Assembly: GCF_001590925.1 (NCBI RefSeq)
Contig: NZ_BCTU01000019.1
Coordinates: 62,001 to 126,000, forward strand
Origin: Serratia plymuthica NBRC 102599
Lineage (GTDB): Bacteria > Pseudomonadota > Gammaproteobacteria > Enterobacterales > Enterobacteriaceae
DNA length: 64,000 nucleotides
Reading direction: 5' to 3'
Shown: positions 17,611-27,442 of the stretch, piece by piece
Layout: each line of letters opens with the position of its first letter
Position numbering within the stretch: the first letter of the stretch is position 1
The notes under the pieces: model-generated
Told to the model about the DNA's origin: nothing
The model's input: only the letters and a program-made list of their open reading frames with translations
Database searches by the model: none
Made by a program: the position numbers and the translations under genes

Positions 17611-18342
17611 TTAACCCAGATCGCCGAAACGTACCTGCAAAGCGGTAATTGCGGTGAGCGCTGTAGTTTCTGTACGCAGAACGCGTGGCCCCAGCAGGAT
17701 ATCAGTAAATCCGTAGCCGGTGGTCATCGCAATTTCGTCGGCGGATAACCCGCCTTCCGGCCCAATCAGCAGGCGGACATGGTCCACCGGCAGCGGCAGG
17801 GTATTGATGCTGTGGCTGGCGCGCGGGTGCAGGTTAAGCTTCAGACTGCCGTCCTGCTCGGCGCACCAGGCTTCCAGCTGCATGGCCTCGCGAATTTCCG
17901 GAATGCGGTTGCGGCCGCATTGTTCACAGGCGGCGACGGCGATTTTCTGCCATTGCTGAATTTTTTTCGCCAGACGTTCGCCATCCAACTTGACGCCGCA
18001 GCGTTCGGAAAACAGCGGAGTGATGACGTTAACGCCCAGTTCGATGGATTTCTGAATGGTAAATTCCATCTTCTCCCCACGGGAAATCACCTGGCCCAGG
18101 TGCAGATTGAGCGGTGACTCGCGGTCTTCCAATTGGCCGGCGCTGAGTTGCACCTGCACGCTTTTCTTATCAACCCGAACGATCTCGGCGTTAAACACCC
18201 GGTTGCTGCCGTCGAACAGCTGCAACGTCTGGCCGGCGCTCATGCGCAGCACACGTCCGACGTGGTTGGCGGCGTCTTCGCTCAGCGCGATTTCCGCATT
18301 GTCGATCAGCGGTTGCGGGTGATAAATGCGGGGTATACGCAT
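17611..18342 (-). CDS. rsmE: 16S rRNA (uracil(1498)-N(3))-methyltransferase
   Basis: RsmE methylates U1498 of 16S rRNA. The 243-aa product has an N-terminal PUA-like domain and a C-terminal SPOUT knot with [15 protein letters not shown] and [16 protein letters not shown]. An ERIC element lies between it and endA upstream. Confidence 0.96.
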   Translation of the reverse strand: MRIPRIYHPQPLIDNAEIALSEDAANHVGRVLRMSAGQTLQLFDGSNRVFNAEIVRVDKKSVQVQLSAGQLEDRESPLNLHLGQVISRGEKMEFTIQKSIELGVNVITPLFSERCGVKLDGERLAKKIQQWQKIAVAACEQCGRNRIPEIREAMQLEAWCAEQDGSLKLNLHPRASHSINTLPLPVDHVRLLIGPEGGLSADEIAMTTGYGFTDILLGPRVLRTETTALTAITALQVRFGDLG

Positions 18343-18392
18343 GTGAATATTCGATCCTGACTAAAGGGGTAGGCAGCTTGATAGAGAGAGGC

Positions 18393-18519
18393 TATACCCT
18401 ATGAATTTCGAGTTGCAGCTAGGCGCCCAGCTCGTTCATCCCCAGGAGCTTACTTAAGTAAGTGACTGGGGTGAGCGAGTGCAGGTAACAACGCTGCGGC
18501 TTGAAAGGCGACGGGTATA
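18393..18519. repeat. ERIC element, full length (127 bp)
   Basis: It is bounded by TATACCC and GGGTATA and contains AAGTAAGTGACTGGGGTGAG exactly as in the published ERIC consensus. It is in inverted orientation relative to the copy at 16.4 kb. It ends 7 bp before the endA stop, so any endA-rsmE transcript carries it. Confidence 0.93.
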
Positions 18520-18526
18520 TAGTAGG

Positions 18527-19222
18527 TTAGCCTTTTCGTTGCTGGCAAGCCTGTTGAATATAGGCGTTATGATTGCCCTGAACCTTGGCGATGCGTGCTT
18601 CACGCAGACATTCCCATTGGCTGACCGGATATTGGCGGTTCCACACTTCGAACAATTGGGTTTGCTGGCGTGAAAGCCGCAGTTGATAACGGTCGCGCAT
18701 ATAGAAATAGGTGCGTGCGATAGCGCCACGGGCCCGCGCCGGCGGCTCAGCCTGCTTATTTTTGAAATCCACTTTCATCGGGCATTGGCCGTACTGGCCT
18801 TCGCCGCCTTTCCACTGGCTGTACATAAAGTTATTGCGATCGCCGTTCACTTCCCCGATCGCCGGCTGCAGGTTGTGCAGATCGGTTTCGATCTGGCGGT
18901 AGGTCGCGTCTTTATTGCAGTTTTTGCGGCCGCCTTGCTGCCAGCATTGCAACTGATGGCCGAACTGCCAGGCCGGCACCACGTGTTCCCATTCAATACG
19001 CTGCGCACGCTGGGCGTTTTTACGCACCTGATAGCCGCAGCTATTGAGGTCAGGAATGCCTTTTTTACCCTGCCAGTCGATCCGGCATCCGCAGTAAAAA
19101 GAGCCGGGCGCATCCTGATTGATTTTGGCCGCCGCTGTCTTGGCCTGAGAGAAATTATTGATGCCGTGGGCGTGCGCGGCACCTGCAATGAAAACCACCA
19201 TAAACAGAATTTTGCGAAGCAT
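18527..19222 (-). CDS. endA: Deoxyribonuclease I (periplasmic endonuclease I)
   Basis: This periplasmic nuclease cuts double-stranded DNA. The 231-aa product has a signal peptide ([18 protein letters not shown]). The beta-beta-alpha-metal active site is seen as [14 protein letters not shown], followed by [15 protein letters not shown]. Four or more Cys residues suit disulfides in the periplasm. The order sprT-endA-rsmE-gshB matches E. coli. Confidence 0.95.
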   Translation of the reverse strand: MLRKILFMVVFIAGAAHAHGINNFSQAKTAAAKINQDAPGSFYCGCRIDWQGKKGIPDLNSCGYQVRKNAQRAQRIEWEHVVPAWQFGHQLQCWQQGGRKNCNKDATYRQIETDLHNLQPAIGEVNGDRNNFMYSQWKGGEGQYGQCPMKVDFKNKQAEPPARARGAIARTYFYMRDRYQLRLSRQQTQLFEVWNRQYPVSQWECLREARIAKVQGNHNAYIQQACQQRKG

Positions 19223-19323
19223 ATTCCAAAACAGCTCGAAATTGGAAAAGCAGGCAGGGTAACGGAAGTTTATGGCAGTGGCAAATGGTGATATTTACTT
19301 GTTTTAACGTATAAATCGTTTCG

Positions 19324-19836
19324 TTAAAGGTTTTCGATAGCGATAAATCTCAGCTTTTCGCCGCACTGGCGACAGCGGTATTCGCTTTCACCGCGCAGCA
19401 CCCGATTGTGACGGCGCACGGTGAGCTGGTGCTGCTGACAGCGGCACAGGTAGGGGAAGGTTTTGCTCTGCACCGAGGCGATTTCGAACTGGTGGGTGCG
19501 GCTGGCGGGCACCCGCAAGACGCTCTCCATCATCTGGCGCCATTCACGGCCATGCGGCGGCACACGGCCAAACTGGCGAAACACCAACAGGTGCGCCAGC
19601 TCATGCGGCACCACTTCATCGATAAACGGCTGCTGATTTTCCATTAACAGCACCGGATTCAGCCTGATTTCCCAGGCTTGCAGCCAGGCGGTGCCCGCAG
19701 TGGTGCCACGCTGCTGGTAAACGACTTTGGGTTCAGGAAACTCGACGGAAAAATGCTGGCGGGCCAGCTGAAGCTTTTCCCGCAGACAGCGCATTACCGC
19801 CTGTTGCAGTGCAATGGGGATTCTTACTTTGTTCAT
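19324..19836 (-). CDS. sprT: SprT family zinc metalloprotease-like protein
   Basis: This 170-aa protein (E. coli 165) has the zinc-protease motif HELAH in [12 protein letters not shown] and a C-terminal zinc ribbon with CRC and CRQC pairs. I start at [12 protein letters not shown]; the upstream in-frame ATG adds 12 unlike residues. The function in bacteria is poorly defined. Confidence 0.92.
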   Translation of the reverse strand: MNKVRIPIALQQAVMRCLREKLQLARQHFSVEFPEPKVVYQQRGTTAGTAWLQAWEIRLNPVLLMENQQPFIDEVVPHELAHLLVFRQFGRVPPHGREWRQMMESVLRVPASRTHQFEIASVQSKTFPYLCRCQQHQLTVRRHNRVLRGESEYRCRQCGEKLRFIAIENL

Positions 19837-20200
19837 TGTGGGTAGCTTAAGCAAAGGCGCCCCGGCTGGCAATAAGACGAAAAACTAATTCCGCGTTCAC
19901 TGCCGGCAGGTTTTTCACCGCATTGATAACCCGATCGTCTCTGATGGATTGTAATCAATGTGTTAACTGCGGGATAATAAAGCGTGCATGCAGAGTCTGT
20001 ACCCGCAGTGCTCATCGTATGAGGTTGGGAAAAAACCACCTGAAGTAATGCCTTGCTAATATAGGGGTTATTATGCGATTTAGCGCAATAACCGACTGAT
20101 TAAAAATACGTAAGGTGTGGGAGGTTTTTTGCCGCAGCCTGTCCCGGGCATGCTGAGTAAGTGTGAATTTAACGCAGCTGATGTTGCAAGTGAGAGATCA
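19837..20200 (+). promoter_or_regulatory. sprT-fumA intergenic region with an inverted repeat
   Basis: This gap of about 360 bp serves the divergent sprT and fumarase genes. GGTTATT at 20066-20072 and AATAACC at 20087-20093 form a hairpin with three further inner pairs, just upstream of fumA. ATTGTAATCAAT near 19951 is palindrome-like but is not a good FNR site. I see no coding potential. A clear -35/-10 pair could not be chosen. Confidence 0.35.
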
Positions 20201-21847
20201 ATGTCGAATAAACCGTTCCATTATCAAGATCCGTTCCCGCTGAAGAAAGACGATACCGAATACTATCTGCTGAGCCGCGATCACGTTTCTGTGAGTGAGT
20301 TTGAAGGCCAGGAAATCCTGAAAGTTGCCCCCGAAGCCTTAACCCTGCTCGCCCAGCATGCTTTCCATGACGCTTCGTTTATGCTGCGCCCGGCGCACCA
20401 ACAGCAGGTTGCCGATATTCTTGAGGATCCGGACGCCAGCGAAAACGATAAGTACGTTGCGCTGCAATTTCTGCGTAACTCAGAAATCGCCGCCAAGGGT
20501 ATTTTGCCAACCTGCCAGGACACCGGCACCGCGATCATCATGGGGAAAAAGGGCCAGCGCGTCTGGACCGGCGGCGGCGATGAAGAAGCGCTGTCGCGCG
20601 GGGTGTACAACACCTTTATCGAAGACAACCTGCGTTATTCGCAAAACGCCGCGCTGGACATGTACAAAGAGGTCAACACCGGCAGCAACCTGCCGGCGCA
20701 GATCGATCTCTACAGTGTGGACGGTGAAGAGTACAAGTTCCTGTGCGTCGCCAAAGGCGGCGGTTCGGCCAACAAAACTTATCTGTATCAGGAAACCAAG
20801 GCGCTGTTGTCGCCGGGCAAGCTGAAAGATTACCTGGTCGATAAAATGCGCACGCTGGGCACTGCGGCCTGTCCGCCTTACCACGTGGCGTTTGTCATCG
20901 GGGGCACGTCGGCTGAAGCTACGCTGAAAACTGTCAAGCTGGCGTCGACCAAGTACTACGACGGCCTGCCGACCGAAGGCAACGAACATGGTCAGGCGTT
21001 CCGTGATGTGGCGCTGGAAGAAGAGTTGCTGAAAGAAGCGCAGAACCTGGGGCTGGGCGCGCAATTTGGCGGTAAATACTTTGCGCACGATGTCCGCGTA
21101 GTGCGTTTGCCGCGCCACGGCGCATCCTGCCCGGTCGGCATGGGCGTTTCCTGCTCCGCTGACCGCAATATCAAGGGAAAAATCAACCGCGACGGCATTT
21201 GGCTGGAGAAGCTGGAGCACAATCCGGGCAAATTTATCCCTCAGGAACTGCGCCAGGCCGGAGAGGGGGAGGCGATCAAGGTCGACCTCAACCGCCCGAT
21301 GGCCGATATCCTCAAGCAGCTGTCGCAGTATCCGGTATCGACCCGCCTGTCGCTGAGCGGCACTATCATCGTGGGTCGCGACATCGCGCACGCCAAGCTG
21401 AAAGAGCGTCTGGATCGCGGTGAAGGTTTGCCGCAATACATTAAGGATCACCCGATTTACTACGCCGGCCCGGCCAAAACGCCGGACGGTTACGCCTCGG
21501 GTTCGTTGGGGCCGACCACCGCCGGGCGCATGGACTCTTACGTCGATCTGCTGCAATCTCACGGTGGCAGCATGATCATGCTGGCGAAGGGCAACCGCAG
21601 CCAGCAGGTGACGGATGCCTGCAACAAACATGGCGGTTTCTACCTTGGCAGCATCGGCGGCCCGGCGGCGGTTCTGGCGCAGCAAAGCATCAAGAGCCTG
21701 ACCTGTGTGGAATACCCGGAACTGGGGATGGAAGCGATCTGGAAAATCGAAGTGGAAGATTTCCCGGCGTTTATTCTGGTGGATGACAAAGGCAATGACT
21801 TCTTCCAGAAGATCCAGGCCGGCCAGTGCTCGCGCTGCGTGAAATAA
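20201..21847 (+). CDS. fumA: Class I fumarate hydratase (iron-sulfur)
   Basis: This enzyme reversibly hydrates fumarate to L-malate in the TCA cycle and needs an oxygen-sensitive [4Fe-4S] cluster. The start [20 protein letters not shown] gives 548 aa, the same as E. coli FumA/FumB. A longer frame from 20117 has no support. Cluster cysteines appear in [18 protein letters not shown] and [10 protein letters not shown]. Sequence similarity does not separate FumA from FumB. The regulatory context (no dcuB nearby) favours FumA. Confidence 0.93.
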   Translation: MSNKPFHYQDPFPLKKDDTEYYLLSRDHVSVSEFEGQEILKVAPEALTLLAQHAFHDASFMLRPAHQQQVADILEDPDASENDKYVALQFLRNSEIAAKGILPTCQDTGTAIIMGKKGQRVWTGGGDEEALSRGVYNTFIEDNLRYSQNAALDMYKEVNTGSNLPAQIDLYSVDGEEYKFLCVAKGGGSANKTYLYQETKALLSPGKLKDYLVDKMRTLGTAACPPYHVAFVIGGTSAEATLKTVKLASTKYYDGLPTEGNEHGQAFRDVALEEELLKEAQNLGLGAQFGGKYFAHDVRVVRLPRHGASCPVGMGVSCSADRNIKGKINRDGIWLEKLEHNPGKFIPQELRQAGEGEAIKVDLNRPMADILKQLSQYPVSTRLSLSGTIIVGRDIAHAKLKERLDRGEGLPQYIKDHPIYYAGPAKTPDGYASGSLGPTTAGRMDSYVDLLQSHGGSMIMLAKGNRSQQVTDACNKHGGFYLGSIGGPAAVLAQQSIKSLTCVEYPELGMEAIWKIEVEDFPAFILVDDKGNDFFQKIQAGQCSRCVK

Positions 21848-21860
21848 CCCTTCAAAAACA

Positions 21861-21888
21861 GTTGCCGCCTGATAGGGGCGGCAACTTT
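21861..21888 (+). terminator. Probable terminator of fumA
   Basis: GTTGCCGCC and GGCGGCAAC form a strong 9-bp stem 13 bp after the stop codon. The tail is only TTTCA, so termination may be incomplete. Confidence 0.6.
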
Positions 21889-22016
21889 CAGACTGAATTT
21901 CATCCTGTGTAAAATCCTGTTGCCCGCTGGACGCCTTGTTTTAACCTGTATACCCTACGCACAAAGCAGTAAAACGTGCGCACCGGCATATTTGGAACGG
22001 AAGGTTCGGCAAGAAA

Positions 22017-22883
22017 ATGGGAACGCAGGAAAATCACATCAAGGATCTGCTGGTCTGGATTGAAGACAATCTGACTAATCCGCTGTCATTGGATATTGTG
22101 TCCGCCAAATCAGGCTACTCGAAATGGTATCTGCAGCGGCTGTTCAAGAAGCAGACCGGTCTGTCGCTGGCATCGTATATTCGCGCACGCCGTTTGTATC
22201 TGGCTGCTTTCGCATTGCGTTTCACGCGAAAGAGCATTCTTGATATTTCCGTAGAATATCAATTTGATAACCAACAAACCTTTTCCCGCTGTTTCAAAAA
22301 GCACTTTGCCGAATCCCCCAGCGTCTACCGCCATGCCCGCAAGCAGGACTTCAGCCATCTGGTGCGTTCGCTGTCCGCCGGTCAGCCTGGCGATATTAAG
22401 GTCGATCGCGTCACCGTTGATAAAGGCCAGTATCTCCTCAGAGGGAAAAATTACGCCTATCACCTGGACATCGAACATCTGGATAAGTCGCATCTGCATC
22501 TGCGCAGCGGAATCAAAGAGAATTTCTACACGCTGCTTGGCGGCCGTCCGCCGTTGATCTACGCGCTGACCCATTTGAGTCCGGATGGGGAAAGGGTCAG
22601 GGTGGATTATTCTCTCGGTGTTGAGGCGGACAGTTCGGTCAATGCCGTTCCCGAGCTGGAACCGCTGCCGGACATCCACGGTGATTTTTGCCGCTTTTGT
22701 TATTCCGGCAAGCCGGTGGCGCTGAACGACCACGTGGTGCAGATATACACTCAGATATTGCCGGAGCTAGGCCTGGCCCGCCGGGAAGGGCCTGACCTGA
22801 CGTTGTTCAGCTATTCGCTCAATGAGCGGGAGGAGCTGCATCTGGAGCTTCAGCACCTGGTCCCCGTAATTCCTCTGGACTGA
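22017..22883 (+). CDS. AraC family transcriptional regulator, Rob-like
   Basis: This 288-aa protein has an N-terminal AraC/XylS DNA-binding domain: two helix-turn-helices around residues 8-105 with LSLDIVSAKSGYSKWYLQRL and ILDISVEYQFDNQQTFSRCF. A C-terminal GyrI-like effector-binding region follows. The layout and length match E. coli Rob (289 aa) rather than MarA or SoxS. Identity to Rob looks moderate, so the target is unknown. Its 3' end overlaps the convergent xdhC-like gene by 65 bp. It may regulate the neighbouring molybdenum hydroxylase genes, but nothing in the sequence proves it. Confidence 0.85.
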   Translation: MGTQENHIKDLLVWIEDNLTNPLSLDIVSAKSGYSKWYLQRLFKKQTGLSLASYIRARRLYLAAFALRFTRKSILDISVEYQFDNQQTFSRCFKKHFAESPSVYRHARKQDFSHLVRSLSAGQPGDIKVDRVTVDKGQYLLRGKNYAYHLDIEHLDKSHLHLRSGIKENFYTLLGGRPPLIYALTHLSPDGERVRVDYSLGVEADSSVNAVPELEPLPDIHGDFCRFCYSGKPVALNDHVVQIYTQILPELGLARREGPDLTLFSYSLNEREELHLELQHLVPVIPLD

Positions 22884-23856
22884 AAGGCCGGGCCGCCGCG
22901 CGATTTTTCTGTTGCACGATATCGGCCATTACCGCCAGGGCGATTTCCGCCGGGGTTTTACTGCCGAGCGGCAGCCCAATCGGCGCGTGAATACGTTCCA
23001 GTTCTTGTGGGCTGAACTCGGCAATCTGCTGCAGGCGCTGGCGGCGGCGCGCGCTGTTGCGCAGCGAGCCCATGGCGCCGATATAAAATGCCGGGGTGTG
23101 GATGGCCTCCATCAGCGTCAGATCGTCCATCCGTGGGTCGTGAGTCAGCGCCACGATGGCGGTGTTGGCGTGGCACCCGCCGTCCTCAATAAACTTGGCG
23201 GGGAACTGGCGCAGCAGCGTCACGCCGGGCCGGAGCTGGGGGGCGAAGTTATCCAGCGCCTCCGGGCGGTTTTCACATACCAGCACTTCGAACCCCAACG
23301 AACCGGCGAAATCGGCGCAATACAGCGCCACGCTCGATAAGCCAGCAATCAGCAGGCGCGGTGCAGCGGCGATATTCAGCGTGATGTGTTGCCCATGGCG
23401 TTCCACCTGGGTGGCGCTGGCGAAGTCGGTCAGTTCCAGGCTGTGGCAGGCATCGGGTAAGGCCAGGCGTTTGACCAACGCGTGGTGTCCGTCCAGCGCG
23501 CCGGCGATTTTTGTCAGGTAGCCGATGCTGTCGTCACCGGCCGGCAGGTATTCAATCAGCACGTCCAGCACGCCGCCGCAGGGCAACGCCACGTTCGGCT
23601 CCAGGCCGCCCTCACCGTAGCGGATCACCTGGCTGGCCGCCAGATACTCCCCGGCCGCCACGCGCCGCAGAAAATCCTCTTCCACGCAGCCGCCAGACAG
23701 CGAGCCGCAGTAATGCCCGCTCTGAGTTGCCGCCAGCAGCGCGCCTGGCGATCGCGGCGAGGAGCCGTAAGTATTCAGTACGGTACACAGCCACACCGGC
23801 TGCTGTTTTAGCCAGCTTATCGCCTGGCTGACCACGGTGATATCAAGATGCTGCAT
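22819..23856 (-). CDS. XdhC/CoxI family molybdenum hydroxylase maturation protein
   Basis: XdhC-type chaperones bind the molybdenum cofactor, help its sulfuration and insert it into xanthine dehydrogenase-family enzymes. The 345-aa product has the N-terminal XdhC motif (TYGSSPRSPGALLAA, GSLSGGCVEEDF) and a C-terminal Rossmann-type XdhC_C domain (PRLLIAGLSSVALYCADFAG, THDPRMDD, YIGAMGS). It lies 8 bp after the MocA-like gene and diverges from the molybdenum hydroxylase operon, which is its likely client. Confidence 0.9.
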   Translation of the reverse strand: MQHLDITVVSQAISWLKQQPVWLCTVLNTYGSSPRSPGALLAATQSGHYCGSLSGGCVEEDFLRRVAAGEYLAASQVIRYGEGGLEPNVALPCGGVLDVLIEYLPAGDDSIGYLTKIAGALDGHHALVKRLALPDACHSLELTDFASATQVERHGQHITLNIAAAPRLLIAGLSSVALYCADFAGSLGFEVLVCENRPEALDNFAPQLRPGVTLLRQFPAKFIEDGGCHANTAIVALTHDPRMDDLTLMEAIHTPAFYIGAMGSLRNSARRRQRLQQIAEFSPQELERIHAPIGLPLGSKTPAEIALAVMADIVQQKNRAAARPFSPEELRGPGAEAPDAAPPAH

Positions 23857-23864
23857 AGAGGATT

Positions 23865-24449
23865 TTACTCGCTGGCCGGTAGCTGTGACGGAAGATCAAT
23901 ATCCTGTACGACGCTTGCCCGATCAAGAGGCAACAGATAAACCGCTTCCCCTTGCAGCAGTTCACGTGCGCCATTATCGCCGCGCAACTGGCAAAGCCTT
24001 TTGCGCAATGGAGCGGCAAAGCCGACCGGGTGGCCAGGCCGTTGGCCGAAACAGGGGCGAGCTATCGCATGATGCTGCAGCGCATCGGCGACCAACCGGA
24101 AGATGTCGGGCGTGACGAACGGCATATCCGCCAGATGGATCAACCAGCCTTGCCAGTGCGGCGTAGCGCCAACGCCGGCGGCAATGGAATCCCCGAGACC
24201 CGCGCTGGCGATCAGCGTGACCGGCACCTGATACGCGGCGCAAACCTCCTGTACCCATCGGTTATCCGGCCGGGTGACGACCCATATCGGCAGACCTGAG
24301 GCCAGTGCGTGGCGCAAGGTATGTTCAAACAACGGGCGCCGGCGACCCGCCTCATCCGCAAACTCAGCGTTTAATTTGTTGCCTGCGCCACCGGCCTGCG
24401 AGAAACGTTCCCCACGCCCGGCGGCGGCGATCACTATGCCAGTTGTCAT
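23865..24449 (-). CDS. MocA-like molybdenum cofactor cytidylyltransferase (NTP transferase)
   Basis: This 194-aa nucleotidyltransferase of the MobA/MocA family has the loop GIVIAAAGRGERFS at the N-terminus and HLADMPFVTPDIF around the metal-binding Asp. MocA converts Mo-molybdopterin to the cytosine dinucleotide used by xanthine dehydrogenase-family enzymes. The substrate assignment comes from context with XdhC and the hydroxylase. A GC-rich extra loop (GGAGNKLNAEFADEAGRRR) is longer than in E. coli MocA. Confidence 0.85.
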   Translation of the reverse strand: MTTGIVIAAAGRGERFSQAGGAGNKLNAEFADEAGRRRPLFEHTLRHALASGLPIWVVTRPDNRWVQEVCAAYQVPVTLIASAGLGDSIAAGVGATPHWQGWLIHLADMPFVTPDIFRLVADALQHHAIARPCFGQRPGHPVGFAAPLRKRLCQLRGDNGARELLQGEAVYLLPLDRASVVQDIDLPSQLPASE

Positions 24450-24556
24450 CTGCTCTGCCCGAATTTGCGCAACTATTGATAACCTTAGCGCTAATGCGTG
24501 TTTTTAATATGTGTTTTTGTTGAAAACAGGATGTTAATCATCACATAATTTTGGCT

Positions 24557-24572
24557 ATAAGCATATGCTTAT
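24557..24572. promoter_or_regulatory. 16-bp perfect palindrome in the mocA-hydroxylase divergent promoter region
   Basis: ATAAGCATATGCTTAT is a perfect palindrome 80 bp before the hydroxylase start and about 110 bp from the MocA-like gene. It is typical in size and symmetry for an operator of a dimeric regulator. It does not match the ModE consensus. The 203-bp gap holds nothing else obvious. Confidence 0.5.
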
Positions 24573-24652
24573 GACGTCTACGGCAAGGTCGTCAGCGTTT
24601 GCGCAACAACACCGCGAACACAAAACAACAATAAAGATGTGAAGGACTTTTT

Positions 24653-27442
24653 ATGAGCAATTTCAACTCGTCACGGCGTCGCTTTATCAAAAGCGCCGTG
24701 ATAGCGGGGGTGTCCGTCTACCTCGCCCCCCTCTACAGCCGCGCCTACGCCGCGTTGTTTGAACAGAAGATTCTTCAGTCGCCTAACTGGGACGCCCATG
24801 AGAAACGCGTGCGTTTCCGTATTGACGGCCGTGCCAAGGTCATGGGTCAGAAGGTGTTCGCCCGCGATATCCGCGCGGTCGATATGCCGCACTGGCCACA
24901 AAAGCAGGCGCACGCCTTTATTCTGCGCGTGACCAAGGCCGACAGGCTGTTTACGGGCCTCGATCTCTCGTTGTTGGGAGACGACCTGCAGCCGGATCGT
25001 CTGGTGACGGCGGAAGATTTGGCGCGCGACGGCTTGGCTTTCCCGGCGTTTTATGGTGACGACATGCTGCTGCCCGCAGGCAAGACGCCGGCCTATCTGG
25101 GGCAAGCGGTGGCGATCCTGATTTATCATGACTTTGCTCGCTTCCGCTTTGCCAAGGACAAGCTGAAATTCCGCGAAGATACCCTCAAATACGGTGCCGA
25201 GACTGGCCCGCTGGAGCGCGATCCTTGGGGCACCTTCCGCTATGTGCGGGTGGGTGGCGACCAGCCGTTCGATGACGATCGTTTCTCCAGCCTGAAAGAC
25301 ACGCCGATTTTCCCGGTGTCGATGAGGAAACACCTGCCGGTCTGGCCGGAAGGCCGCGAAGGCGGCAAGCTGGATCAGGAAGGCATGCATTATGCCGGGA
25401 TGGTTGCCGCAGAGCTGCAAACGCCGCCGGATGATTGGCTGGTGCTGTCGCGCCGTTATACCACGCAGTCTGTCGATACTTCGGCGCTGGAGCCGGATAA
25501 CGCCAACGGCTGGTACGATACTGCGACGCAGACTCTGCATCTGGTGGTGCCGACCCAGTCGCCGCAGGAAGTGGCCGACGAAATGCCGCGCATGCTGGCC
25601 AAACTCAACCCGCCAGTGAAGCAGCTGATTTTGCACCCGTGCTACACCGTCGGTTACGGTTCGAAAGATCACTTTAACTTCCCGTACTACGGCGCGGTGG
25701 CGGCGATGTATGGCGACGGGCACCCGGTACGCCTGGCCAATGACCGTTTCGAGCAGTTCCAGACGGCGCTGAAACGCCACGCTTTCGACATGAATTACCG
25801 TATTGCGGTCAATCGCCAAACCGGCGTACTGCAATCATTTCACGCAGAGATGACGGCAGACGGTGGTGGCCGCAGCAACTTTACGCCGTCGGTGGTGATG
25901 GTGGCGGCGACGGCGGCGCAGTCGATTTACTACTTCCCGAAAAGCGATTTGTCTGCAGTGGGATTGGCTTCGCGTGCTATCGACGCCGGTTCGGCACGCG
26001 GCTACGGCACGCTGCAAAGCATGGCCGCCACCGAGATGATGGTGGATGAACTGGCTGCCGAACTGAAGATCGACCCGATCGAGTTTCGTTTGCGCAACGT
26101 ACTGAAGTCCGGCATGAAAAACACCCAGGGTGCTATTCCTGCCGGGGCTATTCGTGCCGATGAAGTGCTGGAGAAGGCGGTGAAGCACGAGATGTGGCTG
26201 CAACGTGCCCAACGCAAGGCGGAGTTCGAGAGCAAGAACCCGGGCAAACGCTACGGCGTTGGCTTCGGTTGCGTGCAAAAAGACTTCGGCACCGGCGCGG
26301 AAACCTCCTTTGCTCGCGTCGAGCTGGGGGAAGACGGGCGCATCATGCTGCATCACAGCGGCGCAGAGATGGGCACCGGCATGTCGACGTCGCAGTCGGT
26401 GCTGTGCGCGCAATGGCTGGGCAAACCGGCGGATGAGGCGCACTTTTCGGTGACCGACTGGTCAGTACTGCCGATGATCGCCAGCGGCGATCCTTACATC
26501 ATGTCGCAGGCCGAGCAGGATCAATTGCAAACCAACCCAGCCTGGACGCCAAGCTACTGTTCGCCGTCCAGCGCCAGCAACTCGGCGTATTACTTTTCCC
26601 ACAGCACGCGCGAAGCGGCCCGGCTGATCTTCAACCACGGCTTGTGGCCGGCGGCGATGGCGCTGTGGCAGGCGGGTATCGGCGGCGGCCAGGCGGCGCC
26701 GCTGGTGGTGCGCAGAGAGGATGCGCGCTGGGTAGAAGGCGGGCTGACCGCCGCCGGCATGGCGGTGTTGAGCCTAGAGATGTTGGCGAAAAAAGCCTAC
26801 CAGATGGGCGGTATCACCGGTGCAGCGGTGCACGTGTTTAACCGCTGGCAGTGGGCGGAGGCGGATTTCACGCTGAGCGGTAACGGTGAGCGCCTGCCGA
26901 TCGACGGGTTGGCGGTACGCAATGCCAATGGCGAGTTCAAAACGCTGCCGCGCACCCAGGTCTATTATCCACCGACCCAGCGCAATAACGCGGCGGTGAC
27001 CTATTACAGCGCCGTCGGCACCTTGGCGGAAGTGGCGGTGGATATCGCCACCGGCCAGGTGGAACTGCTTAACCATCATTCGATCATGGAGTGCGGCAAC
27101 CTGATTGTGCCGGAACTGGTTTCCGGTCAGCTGCAGGGCGGGCTGGCGATGGGCATCGGCCATGCGTTGCACGAATATTTACCCTTGTACGAAGACGGGC
27201 CGGGTAACGGCACCTGGAACTTTAACCGTTACCACCTGCCGCGCGCCAGCGATGTGGCGGTCTGGAAGCAGACCGGTGACATCCTGCCCGCGCTGTCGGA
27301 AACCGATCCGCCAAAAGGCATGGCCGAAGTGGTGATGATCCCGGTGGTCGCCGCGTTGGTTAACGCCATCGCCCATGCCACTGGCCACCGTTTCCGTGAT
27401 TTGCCCGTTCGTGCAGAAAATATTCGTGAGGTATTACAATGA
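24653..27442 (+). CDS. Xanthine dehydrogenase-family molybdopterin-binding subunit (IorB/aldehyde oxidoreductase-like), Tat-exported
   Basis: This is the large catalytic subunit of a molybdenum hydroxylase, which inserts a water-derived oxygen into an aldehyde or N-heterocycle. It has 929 aa. The N-terminus has a twin-arginine signal (SRRRFIK, residues 7-13, then a hydrophobic stretch ending AYA), so it folds in the cytoplasm and acts in the periplasm. The molybdopterin-binding region includes IDAGSARGYGTLQSMAATEM and GAEMGTGMSTSQSV. A Glu in KGMAEVVMIP near the C-terminus fits the catalytic glutamate. There is no FAD subunit gene, as in isoquinoline 1-oxidoreductase-type enzymes. AAGGA precedes the ATG. 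The substrate cannot be read from the sequence. Confidence 0.9.
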   Translation: MSNFNSSRRRFIKSAVIAGVSVYLAPLYSRAYAALFEQKILQSPNWDAHEKRVRFRIDGRAKVMGQKVFARDIRAVDMPHWPQKQAHAFILRVTKADRLFTGLDLSLLGDDLQPDRLVTAEDLARDGLAFPAFYGDDMLLPAGKTPAYLGQAVAILIYHDFARFRFAKDKLKFREDTLKYGAETGPLERDPWGTFRYVRVGGDQPFDDDRFSSLKDTPIFPVSMRKHLPVWPEGREGGKLDQEGMHYAGMVAAELQTPPDDWLVLSRRYTTQSVDTSALEPDNANGWYDTATQTLHLVVPTQSPQEVADEMPRMLAKLNPPVKQLILHPCYTVGYGSKDHFNFPYYGAVAAMYGDGHPVRLANDRFEQFQTALKRHAFDMNYRIAVNRQTGVLQSFHAEMTADGGGRSNFTPSVVMVAATAAQSIYYFPKSDLSAVGLASRAIDAGSARGYGTLQSMAATEMMVDELAAELKIDPIEFRLRNVLKSGMKNTQGAIPAGAIRADEVLEKAVKHEMWLQRAQRKAEFESKNPGKRYGVGFGCVQKDFGTGAETSFARVELGEDGRIMLHHSGAEMGTGMSTSQSVLCAQWLGKPADEAHFSVTDWSVLPMIASGDPYIMSQAEQDQLQTNPAWTPSYCSPSSASNSAYYFSHSTREAARLIFNHGLWPAAMALWQAGIGGGQAAPLVVRREDARWVEGGLTAAGMAVLSLEMLAKKAYQMGGITGAAVHVFNRWQWAEADFTLSGNGERLPIDGLAVRNANGEFKTLPRTQVYYPPTQRNNAAVTYYSAVGTLAEVAVDIATGQVELLNHHSIMECGNLIVPELVSGQLQGGLAMGIGHALHEYLPLYEDGPGNGTWNFNRYHLPRASDVAVWKQTGDILPALSETDPPKGMAEVVMIPVVAALVNAIAHATGHRFRDLPVRAENIREVLQ

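Noticed and set aside
19948..19962. FNR site upstream of fumA
   Set aside because: ATTGTAATCAAT has the wrong spacing and lacks the TTGAT and ATCAA half-sites.
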